DNA of 64,000 nucleotides from Gemmatimonadota bacterium (GCA_029863245.1 JAOTVV010000017.1:1-64000), one strand, 5' to 3'. Positions 46,422 to 56,485 are shown, numbered from the stretch's first letter. Translations and numbers: made by a program. The notes: generated from the sequence alone by a model not told the origin.

Positions 46422-47888
46422 TCAGCCGAAGATCTGCTGACCGCCCGGCCCGCCGGGGCCACCGGGGCCTCGCATGCGACTGCGGACGTAGCCGAGTTCG
46501 TCGGACCGGGAGATCCGCTTGTGCGCGACGAGCCCTTCGAGAATCAGCTCACACGCCGCCACAACGGAGCCCGGCTCCTTTCCGGGAGCGAGTCCGACCA
46601 GGTCGACAGCGTCCAGCAGGCCCGGCACGGTGGCGAATCCCTTGAGGCAGAGCTTGGCGGCTTCGTGTTGGGAGAGCTTGAGGGCGCCACCCTGATCGAA
46701 CCACTCGACGATGCTGTCGCAGTCCAGTCCGCCGCAGCGGTTCTCGAACGTCTTGCCGGCGGCCCGTCGGACGAGATCGCGCGCGATGATCTCGGCACCC
46801 TGCAGCTCACCCTCGTACTCCAGCTCGATCTTCCCGGTGATGGCCGGGAGCGCGCGGTAGAGATCGGCAATCCGGGGAACGATCCGTGCTTCCTTCTTCA
46901 TGATGGCCCGCTGTTCGGCGCTGGACACGACGTTTTCCAGCACGGCGATGGGTAGCCGCTGGCTCACGCCCGATCGGCGGTCGATGCGCTTGTCGTCCCT
47001 GGCCTCGAAGGCGATGCGCTCCACCAACTCTCGAATGAAATCGGGGACCTCGACGGGAATGCCGTCCCGCGCCACCCACGCCTCCTGCTCGGTGATCTCC
47101 ATCCCGTGGTCGATCGTGACGGGATAGTGCGTGAGAATCTCGCTGCCAATCCGGTCCTTCAGCGGCGTGATGATCTTGCCCCGAGCGGTGTAGTCCTCCG
47201 GGTTGGCCGAGAACACGAGCAGCACGTCGAGTGGCAGTCGGATGGGATAGCCTTTGATCTGGACGTCACCTTCCTGCATGATGTTGAACAGCCCCACCTG
47301 GATCTTCCCTGCCAAGTCAGGCAGCTCGTTGATCGCGAAGATCCCGCGGTTGCTCCGCGGCAGCAAACCGTAGTGGATGGTCAGTTCGTCCGACAGCAGA
47401 TGCCCGCCGCGGGCGGCCTTGATCGGGTCGACGTCGCCGATGATGTCGGCGATCGTGACGTCGGGGGTCGCGAGCTTCTCCACGTAGCGGCGGTGGCGCG
47501 GAATCCACTCGATCGGCGTCCGGTCACCGCGCTCGTCGAGGAGCTGCCGGCCGAACTTCGAAATCGGACCGAACGGGTTGTCGTTCACCTCGCTCCCGGC
47601 AATGATCGGGATCTCCTCGTCCAGCAGGTCCACGAGCTGGCGGAGGATGCGGCTCTTGGCCTGTCCCCGAAGGCCCAGCAGGATGAAATTGTGGCGGGCG
47701 AGCACCGCGTTCACGGCCTGCGGCACGACGGAGTCCTCGAACCCCACGATGCCGGGGAAGAGTTCCTGGTCCGCGTCGAGCATGCGAACCAGGTTCTGGC
47801 GCATTTCGTCCTTGACGGACCGCCCGTGCACGCGGGGATCGGCCCACTCGGTCTGTATCAGGTCGGCAAGGGTCGAAGGCTTGGTCAT
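46422..47888 (-). CDS. MoxR/magnesium-chelatase-type AAA+ ATPase
   Basis: 488 aa from the ATG at 47888 (MTKPSTLADLIQTEWADPRV). AAA+ marks: Walker A LLGLRGQAKSRIL near 72-84, DVDPIKAARGG and HYGLLPRSNRGIFAINELPDL (Walker B and insert region typical of the chelatase clade), VFSANPEDYTARGKIITPLKDRIG (sensor 1 and Arg finger). The C-terminus ends in a Gly/Pro tail, RGPGGPGGPGGQQIFG. It should act with the VWA protein at 42967-44316. Its target complex is unknown. Confidence 0.92.
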   Translation of the reverse strand: MTKPSTLADLIQTEWADPRVHGRSVKDEMRQNLVRMLDADQELFPGIVGFEDSVVPQAVNAVLARHNFILLGLRGQAKSRILRQLVDLLDEEIPIIAGSEVNDNPFGPISKFGRQLLDERGDRTPIEWIPRHRRYVEKLATPDVTIADIIGDVDPIKAARGGHLLSDELTIHYGLLPRSNRGIFAINELPDLAGKIQVGLFNIMQEGDVQIKGYPIRLPLDVLLVFSANPEDYTARGKIITPLKDRIGSEILTHYPVTIDHGMEITEQEAWVARDGIPVEVPDFIRELVERIAFEARDDKRIDRRSGVSQRLPIAVLENVVSSAEQRAIMKKEARIVPRIADLYRALPAITGKIELEYEGELQGAEIIARDLVRRAAGKTFENRCGGLDCDSIVEWFDQGGALKLSQHEAAKLCLKGFATVPGLLDAVDLVGLAPGKEPGSVVAACELILEGLVAHKRISRSDELGYVRSRMRGPGGPGGPGGQQIFG

Positions 47889-47967
47889 GTAGTAATGATA
47901 ACGACCAACGCGAGGCCCACGGCGGTGCGGGACCGGCGCGAGAGCAGGAGCGTCCCTCGATTCGCGG

Positions 47968-50286
47968 TCACCGCAGCCGCAGCCCCGAGAGCCGCACGGC
48001 AATCACACCCCAGCCACGGACCGACACGGCGATCCCTCCGGGAACGGGCGTCGCCGGCTCCGCCATGTCCCGGCCCAGCAGGTCCACCCGGCGAGCCTCG
48101 TCGAACGCCAACAACCCATACCCGAGCGTGAGGGACCGAGCGGTTCCGGACAGATCTTGGAGGTACACGATCATGCTCTTGCCGTCGTCTTCCGGCTCGA
48201 TACCAACCACCGCCGCGTCCTCCTGATCCAGCACAAACGGACTCCCAAACCGGGGAACTCGGCCCGTGGGACTCCCGAGAACCAGCGCTGCCACGAGCGG
48301 CTCGCTGTCCCATCCGAACCGAGCGCACTCCGCTACGGAGAGCGGTGCGTCGGCCGTGGCAATGCGGTACCGGGCGCGGTCGGTGGGGGCGTGGCTCGTC
48401 ACCCTCCCGTCCTCATCCACATCGAAGTGCGGCGCATCGAATCCCCGGAACAGCGCCACCCCGTCGCCTGACTGGAGGGCGACCCACCGCAGGTGCACTG
48501 CCCCCTCGACGGGCGATGAGGTGTCGCGGTGCCCGGCGGGTATCTCCCACCGGGTGAGAGGATACGGTAGAGCGAACCCGAACTCGTACCGCGCGAGACC
48601 GATGGCCTCCGCGGCGACGTTCTCAATGTCGATCCAGGGCAGGGCGTCGTACACGGTGATCACGCTGGTGAAGGCGCCCAACCGTGGCGAGCGGCGCCAC
48701 GCGGTGAGACGGGTGCCGACCCCGGCGACGGTCTCGACCAGGTGGTCTTGGAGGATCGAGCCATCCACTGTGTTGAGTCCCGCGACGCGGGCCCACTCCC
48801 GACCGGTTCGTCGGTCCCGGAGTGAACTGATGGCGCCGGTTCGGTCGTCGAGGTCCAAGCGCAGCACCGCTCCCCTGAGGCTACGGGAGATCAGCGGAGC
48901 GGCGGCCGGATCATCAGCAGGTGATCCCGGCGGCTCGAGGATAAACGCATGGCCCATTGGAGGGACGTCGGTGACGATCACCGTTCGTCCCCCAGCTAAT
49001 GTGACGACGTCCGTGCGTCGATGCGGCGCGGGATTCACGACGATGTGGCCGGGGAACGTCGTGTCGATCGCCTCCGCCAGCGTGCCGAGCGGGTCACTCA
49101 CCCGATGGCCACTCACGACGGAGGCGATCGGGAGCAGCATGGACTCGACCCGTCGCGCATAGGCCGCTCGGCGTTCGTCGACGAGTGCCGTCAGCTCGCG
49201 AGAGGACGGGAGCGCCTCGGTGCCTGCTTGGACCGCGGCTTCGAATGGCTGGACCGCCTCGGTGGGGAGCATCGCGTGCAGATCGTCGGAGCCTCCGATC
49301 ACGATATGCGGGTACGCAAACCGGCGGTTCCACTCCCGCACGTTGAGCAGCATGGCCGCCAGCGTGTCGTCGGTCTCCGTGCCAAGCACGAACGTCATCG
49401 GTCCACTCCCGCCCGCAACCGGCACTGCCGACGGCGACCACGACAGGAACGTCTCGACCCGTCGGGCCATGACGTCCTGGGAGTCGGTGAAGGCCAGCGC
49501 CTGCGGGTCCGCGCCGGTCGGGAACATGGTAGTCACGAGTCGGGTGCCGTCGGGGCTCTCCCACCACCGGGCCACCCCGTCAGCCGGCTCCCGGCGGATG
49601 ACGTGGCGCACCCCGGATCCCGCAAGGGCCATCGCGGCCGTGGGCGGCACTCGGTCCGGCACATCCACGAGTGCCACCGGACTCGTGTGAATACCGATCC
49701 GCCGCTCGAGGTTTCGGCCAACGCCTCCCAGGCGGAGAAACTCGACATGGTCCAGCGTCGCAAGACCCGCAATGGATGGCAGCGGGTTCACGGTCACGCC
49801 GGCTTCGCGCCACAAGGTGGCGAGCACGGCCTGGTTCAACATCGGGAGCTCGTCGAGACGGCGCTCGAGCGCCACCGGATCGGTGATGGTGAGCCAGATC
49901 AGTGTCCACCGGGGTGCGGGGGAGAGCCGGTGGGTGGTCCGATGGATGCCGCGAATGCCCGGTGCTTCCAGCTCGCTCACGAGCAGTGACTGGTTCTCGA
50001 CCCCGAGCCAGAGTTCACCGAACAGCCCATCGTTGGATGGCAGGACGCCGGCGGTGCCGAGGAGTCGGCGGCTGCGATCGTACACGCGCAGCCTACCTGC
50101 CGGGGCATCGATCCCCGTGGCGAGGAACCTGACGAGACTGGTCTGGCCATCGGGCTGGCGATAGAACGGTGTCGATTCGGCGGTCACGGTGAGGGCATCC
50201 ACCCGGGCGCCGAGCGACGACGGGCGGGTCACGAGACCGGCGATCGAGCCCGTCACCATCGATAGGAACGTTCGACGGTCCGTCAT
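47968..50286 (-). CDS. Tat-exported glycoside-hydrolase-38-like protein, catalytic metal site apparently lost
   Basis: 772 aa. MTDRRTFLSMVTGSIAGLV is a twin-arginine signal (RRTFL). The layout follows GH38 alpha-mannosidases: an N-terminal barrel region (PPTAAMALAGSGVRHVIRR, WWESPDGTRLVTTMFPTG), a helical segment, and beta-sandwich C-terminal domains (IVVNPAPHRRTDVVTLAGG, ILQDHLVETVAGVG, DIENVAAEAIGLARYEFGFALPYP). The usual zinc motif H-x-D of GH38 is replaced by IWLTITD near residue 112, so catalysis is doubtful. The ATG at 50286 gives the Tat signal; further upstream starts are rejected. Confidence 0.72.
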   Translation of the reverse strand: MTDRRTFLSMVTGSIAGLVTRPSSLGARVDALTVTAESTPFYRQPDGQTSLVRFLATGIDAPAGRLRVYDRSRRLLGTAGVLPSNDGLFGELWLGVENQSLLVSELEAPGIRGIHRTTHRLSPAPRWTLIWLTITDPVALERRLDELPMLNQAVLATLWREAGVTVNPLPSIAGLATLDHVEFLRLGGVGRNLERRIGIHTSPVALVDVPDRVPPTAAMALAGSGVRHVIRREPADGVARWWESPDGTRLVTTMFPTGADPQALAFTDSQDVMARRVETFLSWSPSAVPVAGGSGPMTFVLGTETDDTLAAMLLNVREWNRRFAYPHIVIGGSDDLHAMLPTEAVQPFEAAVQAGTEALPSSRELTALVDERRAAYARRVESMLLPIASVVSGHRVSDPLGTLAEAIDTTFPGHIVVNPAPHRRTDVVTLAGGRTVIVTDVPPMGHAFILEPPGSPADDPAAAPLISRSLRGAVLRLDLDDRTGAISSLRDRRTGREWARVAGLNTVDGSILQDHLVETVAGVGTRLTAWRRSPRLGAFTSVITVYDALPWIDIENVAAEAIGLARYEFGFALPYPLTRWEIPAGHRDTSSPVEGAVHLRWVALQSGDGVALFRGFDAPHFDVDEDGRVTSHAPTDRARYRIATADAPLSVAECARFGWDSEPLVAALVLGSPTGRVPRFGSPFVLDQEDAAVVGIEPEDDGKSMIVYLQDLSGTARSLTLGYGLLAFDEARRVDLLGRDMAEPATPVPGGIAVSVRGWGVIAVRLSGLRLR

Positions 50287-50394
50287 GCGGAAGTGCCCTG
50301 GCCGGACACGCGCGGTCGGTCGGGCGCCGTCCACAACGCTAACTTGCGGTCGCGACCCGTGGTCTCACCCCTTGGGGCAACCGGAGGTGGGTGC

Positions 50395-50574
50395 ATGAAA
50401 TGGCTCGTCATCGTGGTGGCAACGGTAGTTTCGGTGTCGTGTACCGATCGATCGGAGGACGCGGACCAGTCCCTCGACTCCGCTCCCGCTGTCGTGGTGC
50501 CCCCTCCGCCGGATTCGGTCCTCCCAGACTCGGTCATGGCGCGGGATACGGCGCGCGTGTCCACGGAGCGGTAG
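50395..50574 (+). CDS. Small Pro/Asp-rich lipoprotein
   Basis: 59 aa. GGAGG sits 7 bases before the ATG at 50395, a strong site that decides the start. The signal MKWLVIVVATVVSVSC has a lipobox (SVSC); the mature part is 44 residues, rich in Pro, Asp and Ser (PPPPDSVLPDSV), probably an unfolded envelope tether. No family recognised. It stands alone between two minus-strand genes. Confidence 0.7.
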   Translation: MKWLVIVVATVVSVSCTDRSEDADQSLDSAPAVVVPPPPDSVLPDSVMARDTARVSTER

Positions 50575-50622
50575 GTGGCGTGACGCGTCAGGGTCACGGC
50601 CCGGTGCAGGACCCGGACGGCG

Positions 50623-52038
50623 TTACCCGAGGGTGAAGTAATTCGGTAACGGGTCGACGTACCCGGCGGGCACGTACTCGCCACTCGATCCGTGGAGCCG
50701 GTAGTCCGCTCGGTAGTCCCCGCCGGCCACCCGTTGCAACATCTCGATCAAGTGATCGACATCCGCCGTGGTGTTGTAGCACCCGAAGCTCGCCCGCACC
50801 AAACCCGGCATGTCCGACTTGTCGCCGGCGAGCACTTTGTCCTTCCACGCCTCCCGCTCCCGTTCGGGTAGTTGCAGCAAGTGCACGACGTATGGATGGG
50901 CGCAGAAACATCCCGACCGCACGCCGATTCCACCCTCGTAGCCGAGCACCGCAGCCACGAGGTAGTGCGAGATCCCATCGATGTTGAACGGAATGGCACC
51001 GACGCGTTGTGCCGCTCGTTTCGGGTCCGAGTCACCGTACAGACGGATCTTCGGTACCGTCCGGAGGCTCTCGAGCGCATAGGCGGTAAGCTCCGCCTCG
51101 TGCGCCGCTACCGTATCCATTCCGATCTCCATCAGCACCTGCGCCGCCTTGGCCATGGCGACGGCGCCGATCACGTTCGGGCTTCCGGCCTCGTCCCGGT
51201 CGGGCATCCCGGCCCAGTGCACCTCGTCGAGCGTCACGACGTCGACGGTCCCGCCGCCCGGGTATTCCGGCCCCGACCGCAGGAAAAACTCCTTCGGTCC
51301 AACGAGCGCGCCCGTCCCATACGGTGCGTACATCTTGTGTCCGGCGAGCACGACGAAATCCAGATGCTCGGGATCGTCGTCTGGCTTCATGTCGACCGCC
51401 CGATGCGGTGCGTACTGGGCGGCGTCCACCATGATCAGCGTTCCCGCGGCGTGTGCTTTGCGGGCCAGTCGGTGCACCGGCTGGATGAGCCCGGTCACGT
51501 TCGACGCGGCGGTCACGGTCACGATCGCCACTCGGCCGGCGTGCCGCTGGAGCTGCCGATCGAAGTCGTCCTCGTCAAGCCGGCCATCGGGTGTGGCTCC
51601 CACGTGCACCACGGTGGCGCGGTTCCGCCACGGGAGGTCGTTCGAGTGGTGCTCCATGACGGTGCTCAGCACCACCGAGTCATCCCGGAGCGGAATGCGG
51701 TAGGACAGTTTGTTGATGGCTTCGGTGGTGTTCTTCCCGAAGATGACGGTGTTCCCTGCCGGGTCCGCCCCGACGAAGCGCGCCAGAATCTCGTGTGCCT
51801 GATCGTACACCATGGTGCTGAGTCGCGACTTGAACCCCGAACCGCGGTGCACGCTGGAGTAGTACGGCAGAAAGCGCTCGACGGTCTCGACCACGTCGCG
51901 GAGCGGCGGCGTGGTCGCGGCGTTGTCGAGGTTGATGTACGGCAGGAGCCGCCCGTCGAGCACCGGAACCTTGCGATCGAGCCCGAGCACCCGGTCGCGA
52001 AGGCCGGCTGAGTGGGTTGCCGTGCCCGCCGTGTTCAT
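50623..52038 (-). CDS. Class-V aminotransferase, cysteine desulfurase/selenocysteine-lyase-like
   Basis: 471 aa. PLP fold type I: INLDNAATTPP at the N-terminus, TTEAINKLSYRIP, STVMEHHSNDLPWR, VTAASNVTGLIQP, DAAQYAPHRAVDM and the PLP Lys in VVLAGHKMYAPYG. The catalytic Cys loop is GIGVRSGCFCAHP. It could remove S (or Se) from cysteine (or selenocysteine). It is coupled (ATGA) to a selenocysteine formate dehydrogenase operon that also encodes FdhD, so it may supply sulfur for cofactor maturation or selenium for Sec synthesis. Which of the two cannot be read from sequence. Confidence 0.88.
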   Translation of the reverse strand: MNTAGTATHSAGLRDRVLGLDRKVPVLDGRLLPYINLDNAATTPPLRDVVETVERFLPYYSSVHRGSGFKSRLSTMVYDQAHEILARFVGADPAGNTVIFGKNTTEAINKLSYRIPLRDDSVVLSTVMEHHSNDLPWRNRATVVHVGATPDGRLDEDDFDRQLQRHAGRVAIVTVTAASNVTGLIQPVHRLARKAHAAGTLIMVDAAQYAPHRAVDMKPDDDPEHLDFVVLAGHKMYAPYGTGALVGPKEFFLRSGPEYPGGGTVDVVTLDEVHWAGMPDRDEAGSPNVIGAVAMAKAAQVLMEIGMDTVAAHEAELTAYALESLRTVPKIRLYGDSDPKRAAQRVGAIPFNIDGISHYLVAAVLGYEGGIGVRSGCFCAHPYVVHLLQLPEREREAWKDKVLAGDKSDMPGLVRASFGCYNTTADVDHLIEMLQRVAGGDYRADYRLHGSSGEYVPAGYVDPLPNYFTLG

Positions 52039-54782
52039 GCCACGCCCTGCCTCGCCGACGGCGCTTCAGCCGGTTCCACCCGCACGGGGCAAACCTTGAG
52101 CTCCGCGGTCTGGGTGACGGGATCGTACCCCCCGCCAGTCAGGATATTGACCGGCACGTCGTTGAAGCTGAAGCTCGCGAACACGGTGCCTCTCGGCGAG
52201 CGACGCGTTTCCTTAACCTTGATCAGCACGCAGCCACGCCGACTGTGCATGCGGGCCCAGCCGCCATCGCGGAGCCCCCATGCCGCGACGTCGTCCGGAT
52301 GGATCTCGAGGCTCTCCTCGGACAAAAAGTAGTCGATCCCCGCCGACCGTCCGGTCTGTGTGCGCGTGTGGTATGACTGGAGCCGCCGGCCGGTGGTGAG
52401 CCATACCGGGTACTCGTCGTCGATCGTTTCGGCGGGATCCCGGTACGAGATCAGGTGGAAGATCCCGCGACCGTTGACGAACGTGCCTTGGTGCAGGATG
52501 GGTGTGCCCGGGTGCCCGGGTTCGGGAACCGGCCACTGATACTCGCCGTGCTCGATGCGGTCCCAGTCCAGTCCGGCGTAGGTGACAGAAAGGCTGCACA
52601 GCTCGTTGAACACGCCCTTGGCGTCCGTGAATTCGAAACCCTGGAATCCGAGTCGCCGTGCCAGCTGACTGATGATCCACCAGTCGGGCTTGGCGTCTCC
52701 CGGCGGCGGGACGGCCGCGCGCAACCGCTGAACCCGGCGTTCCGTGTTGGTCTGCGAGCCATCGGTCTCCCCCCACGCCGCGGCCGGCAGCACGACGTCC
52801 GCAAGCTCAGCGGTCTCGGTGAGGAAGATGTCGATCACCACCAGATGATCGAGGCTCTTCAGCGCATGCTCGCAGTGGTGGCGGTCGGGGTCGGAGACAA
52901 CCGTGTTTTCCCCGTCGATGAGCATGGCCCTAATCTGGTCACCGGCCATTTCGAGCGCCGTGACCTTCGTGATCCCCTTTTCGAGATCGACAGTGCGGCC
53001 GTAAGCCCGCCGGAATTTCTCCTGGTTCTTGGGATCGGTGACGGGCTGAAAGCCGGGATAGTTGTTGGGAATCGCTCCCGTGTCTCCGGCTCCCTGAATG
53101 TTGTTCTGGCCCCGCATCGGGTTGATGCCCGTCCCCTCCCGGCCGATGTTGCCGGTCATGAGGGCCAGGTTGCACAGACTCTGGACGTTGTCGACCCCAC
53201 AGATGTGCTCCGTGATGCCGAGCGTGTAGTAGATGGCTCCCCGATCGGCTTTTCCGTACCAGAGTGCCGCTCGCTCGATGTCCTCGGCGGGCACCCCGGT
53301 GATCTCTGCAGCCCACTCCGGCGGGAACTGCTTCACGTGCTCGAGGAACTTCTCACCCTCGACCGTACGGTCGCCGATGAACTGTTCGTTGACCAGCCCC
53401 TCGCGGTCGATCACGTGCGCCATCGCGAGCAGCAGCGCCGCATCCGATCCCACCCTGATCGGGAGGTAGAGGTCGGCCAGGTCCGCGAGGCCAATGTGAC
53501 GGGGATCGGCCACGATCATCTTGGCACCCCGCGCGATCGCGCGCTTGAGCCGGGTGGCGGCGACCGGGTGGCACTCCGTCATGTTGGTGCCGATGCAGAA
53601 GATCACGTCGGGCTTCTCCATGTCGGCCAGGGGGTTCGACATGGCGCCGCGTCCGATCGAGGCCGCCAGACCGGCGACCGTGGGAGCGTGTCAGGCCCGG
53701 CTACAGTTGTCGACGTTGTTGGTGCCGAGGCCCGCCCGCACGAACTTCTGCATGAGGTAGCCGGCCTCGTTCGGCGCACGACCCGAGGCGACCGCGTAGA
53801 CGCTGTGGCGGCCGTGCTCGTCGACAACCTTGCGAAAACCCTCGGCGGCCCGGTCGAGTGCCGTATCCCAGTCGGTGGGCTGCAATTCGCCGTCCGCTCC
53901 GCGCACCAGCGGCGTCGCCAGTCGGTCGGGGTGCTGCACGAAGTCCCAGGCGAACTGGCCCTTCACACAGAGCGCGCCGAGGTTGGCCGGGCCGTCCATA
54001 GCGGGGAGCACGCCCACCATGGTGCTGTCCTTGGTGAGGATGTCGACTGAGCACCCCACGCCGCAGTACGGACAGATGGTTCTGGTCTGCTTCGTCTCGC
54101 CGGACAGGTGCGCAAATCGCATGGCCTTCCGGTCGGCCAGCGCACCCGTGGGACAGGTCTGCACGCACTGACCGCAGAAGGTACAGGCCGAGTGCTTGAG
54201 CAGGCCCTCGAACTCGGTCGTGATCTGCGTGTGGAACCCGCGGCTCATCACGCTGATGGCGTGGTCGCCCTCCTGTTCGGCGCAGACGCGCACGCAGCGG
54301 TAGCAGGAGATGCAGAGATCGTAGTCGCGGAGAATGAACGGGTTGTCGTCGTCCGGCCGGCTCGATCCGGACTGCGCGCCGGCAAAGCGGCCGGTGCGGG
54401 CGTCGTAGCGGTCCAGCAGCGTTGACAGCTCCTGTGACGCATAGCCTCGCAGCGGATCGACGTCGATTTCCCGATTCTCCGACGCCACCATCTCCAGCAG
54501 AGTGCGCCGGTGCTTCTCGACGCTGGCGGTGCTCGTACGGATCTGCATGCCCGGCGTGGCTTTCGTGGTGCAGGACGCCACCGGGAGTCGCGAGCCCTCC
54601 ACCTCGACGGCACACAGGCGGCAGCCGCCGAACGGCTCGAGGCGCTCGTCGTAGCAGAGGGTGGGGATCCGCTTGCGATGCCGCGTGGCCACCTCGTAGA
54701 TGGTCTCGCCCGGAGTGAACGACACTTCCTTCCCGTCGAGCGTCAGCGACTCGCTCTTGGCGTCAGTCGGATTGGCGATCAT
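52035..54782 (-). CDS. fdhF: Formate dehydrogenase alpha subunit, selenocysteine-containing (UGA read-through)
   Basis: One gene of 915 aa, not two. The frame from 54782 meets TGA at 53693-53691, in NVDNCSRA-U-HAPTVAGLAAS, exactly where FdhF-type enzymes have Sec (compare CARVUHGPSVAG of E. coli FDH-H, from memory). A SECIS hairpin follows. Domains: N-terminal [2Fe-2S] ferredoxin (CYDERLEPFGGCRLC), 4Fe-4S motifs CISCYRCVRVC and CTFCGQCVQTCP, the [4Fe-4S] molybdopterin segment CPYCGVGC, Sec364, then the bis-MGD domains to the stop at 52035 (TAELKVCPVRVEPAEAP). With the NuoE-NuoF fusion this is an NAD-linked FDH. It overlaps both neighbours by 4 bp. Confidence 0.95.
53661..53693 (-). promoter_or_regulatory. 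Bacterial SECIS element of the formate dehydrogenase gene
   Basis: After UGA (53693-53691) and 11 bases, GGUCGCC (53679-53673) pairs with GGCGGCC (53667-53661) around the loop GGUCU. The loop begins 18 bases after the UGA, the same distance and loop sequence as in E. coli fdhF as I remember it. It recruits SelB for selenocysteine insertion. Confidence 0.9.
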
Positions 54783-56485
54783 CGGTCACCTCGTGCGTCG
54801 TGGCCGGTGCGCTCGACATGCCGCGCCACGTCCTTCGGGAAGTACTTGAGCAGGCTCTCGGTAATGAGCGGTGCCGCGAGGCCGAGCCCGCAGGCGCTCA
54901 TCGCCTTCATCGTCTGTCCGAGGTCGGCCACCTCGTCGATCCACGCCGAGAGGTCGGTGGGTCCCGCCTCTCCGGCGAGCCGCTCCGTGATGCGCTGGGT
55001 GCCGATCCGGCACGGGAAGCACTTGCCGCACGACTCGTGCGCGAAGAACGCCATCGCGTCTCGTGCGACCGCGATCATGTCATGACGGTCGTCGAACACC
55101 ATGATCCCGCCCGCGCCCAGGAACGAGCCCTTGCTGCGGATGCTCGGCTCGTCGAGGGTGACGTCGAGATCCTTGCCCGCCAGGAACCCGCCCGAAAGTC
55201 CCGCCATGGTCACGGCTTGAATCGCTCGTCCGACCTCGGGACCTCCCGCCCATTGGTGCAACAGGGTCTCGAGTGGTAGCCCCAGCGGAACCTCGTAGTT
55301 CCCCGGCCGCCGGATGTCGCCCGACAGGCTGATCACCTTGGTCCCGGCCTGCCCGTTCATGCCGAGTCCGCGATACCACTCGGCGCCGCGGCGCACGATT
55401 GCCGTGGCCGCCGCGAGCGTCTCGACGTTGTTCACCACCGTCGGGAGGTTCTCGTATCCGTGCGTGACCGGAAACGGCGGGCGGTTGCGCGGGAAGGGAT
55501 GTTTTCCCTCCAGGCTGTTGAGGAGCGAGCCCTCTTCGCCGCAGATGTAGGCGCCGGCACCGCGCCGCAGGTACAGCCGGAAGGTGAAGTCGGTGCCCAA
55601 CACGTTGTCGCCGAGGAGGGCGGCGGCTTCCGCATCGGCAATGGCCTGCGCGAGGATGCCAAACGTGTCGGGGTACTCGTATCGCAGGTAGATGAATCCG
55701 CGCGTGGCACCGGTGGCGTACGCGGCCAAGGCCATTCCCTCGATCACTGCGTGCGGGTCGTGATCCAGCAGCGCGCGGTCCTTGAAGCAGCCCGGCTCGC
55801 CCTCGTCGGCGTTGCAGACAATCGACTTGGGGGTCCCCGGAGCGTCGGCCACCGCGGTCCACTTGGTGCCGGTGGGGAATCCCGCTCCACCGCGCCCCGC
55901 CAGCTTGCTGTCGGCAATGGCCGCGAGCACGTCGGCGGGTGCTCCGGATCGCACCACGCGCTCGAGCGCTTCGTACCCGCCGGTGCGCCGATAGCCCTGG
56001 AGCGTCGCGCGACCCGGTTCCCGGATGTGGGCGAACACGCATTCCTCGATCCCACCGGGGTTGGGAGCCGGGATCGGCGACGGCTTCGTCACGAGCGACC
56101 TCGGGGCAGTGCCGACGAGCAGTTCCCCACCGCGGAGCACCGGAACGGGCTCGTCGCAGCGGCCCGCGCACGGCATGGGCCGCGCCCCGGTCTCGCGGAG
56201 CGCCTCCAGCAGCTCCAACCCGCCACGGTGCGCGCACACGGGTCCGGTGCACACTCTCGGCACCCCGTATCCCTGCGGTTCCCTGGCGAAATGGTGGTAG
56301 AAGGTCACATCGCCGAACAGCTCCGCGATCGGAATCTTGAGCGCGCCGGCGATTTCCCGCAGTGCCTCCTCCGAGAGGTGCCCATCGCGCTCGTGGAACG
56401 CATGGAGCAATGGCAAGAGCGGGGCCGGCTCGGTGCGGCACTGCTCGATCAACTGGTGATTGGTGGGGATCGCGGTGACCGTCAT
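54779..56485 (-). CDS. NAD-dependent formate dehydrogenase diaphorase subunit, NuoE-NuoF fusion
   Basis: 568 aa from the ATG at 56485 (an upstream TTG at 56524 is possible). Residues 1-150: thioredoxin-like NuoE [2Fe-2S] domain (LIEQCRTEPAPLLPLLHAFHERDGHLS; Cys in VCTGPVCAHRG and CAGRCDEPV). Residues about 160-568: NuoF, with the FMN loop GRGGAGFPTGTKW, the NADH/FMN segment CNADEGEPGCFKDRALLDHDP, GAYICGEEGSLLNSLEG and the [4Fe-4S] Cys set ESCGKCFPC. It passes electrons from the alpha subunit to NAD. Fused E-F subunits are known in FDH and hydrogenase. It overlaps fdhF (ATGA). Confidence 0.95.
   Translation of the reverse strand: MTVTAIPTNHQLIEQCRTEPAPLLPLLHAFHERDGHLSEEALREIAGALKIPIAELFGDVTFYHHFAREPQGYGVPRVCTGPVCAHRGGLELLEALRETGARPMPCAGRCDEPVPVLRGGELLVGTAPRSLVTKPSPIPAPNPGGIEECVFAHIREPGRATLQGYRRTGGYEALERVVRSGAPADVLAAIADSKLAGRGGAGFPTGTKWTAVADAPGTPKSIVCNADEGEPGCFKDRALLDHDPHAVIEGMALAAYATGATRGFIYLRYEYPDTFGILAQAIADAEAAALLGDNVLGTDFTFRLYLRRGAGAYICGEEGSLLNSLEGKHPFPRNRPPFPVTHGYENLPTVVNNVETLAAATAIVRRGAEWYRGLGMNGQAGTKVISLSGDIRRPGNYEVPLGLPLETLLHQWAGGPEVGRAIQAVTMAGLSGGFLAGKDLDVTLDEPSIRSKGSFLGAGGIMVFDDRHDMIAVARDAMAFFAHESCGKCFPCRIGTQRITERLAGEAGPTDLSAWIDEVADLGQTMKAMSACGLGLAAPLITESLLKYFPKDVARHVERTGHDARGDR

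Noticed and set aside
53691-53693. UGA as a nonsense mutation making a formate dehydrogenase pseudogene
   Set aside because: Position equals the known Sec site, a SECIS hairpin with correct loop and spacing follows, and both halves are otherwise intact.
52455-54050. Plus-strand open frame of 531 codons opposite the formate dehydrogenase gene
   Set aside because: Antisense shadow; the minus strand has clear iron-sulfur and molybdopterin motifs.
55080-56441. Minus-strand open frame of 453 codons in another frame of the NuoE-NuoF gene
   Set aside because: Arg/Gly-rich nonsense composition and full overlap with a well-supported gene.
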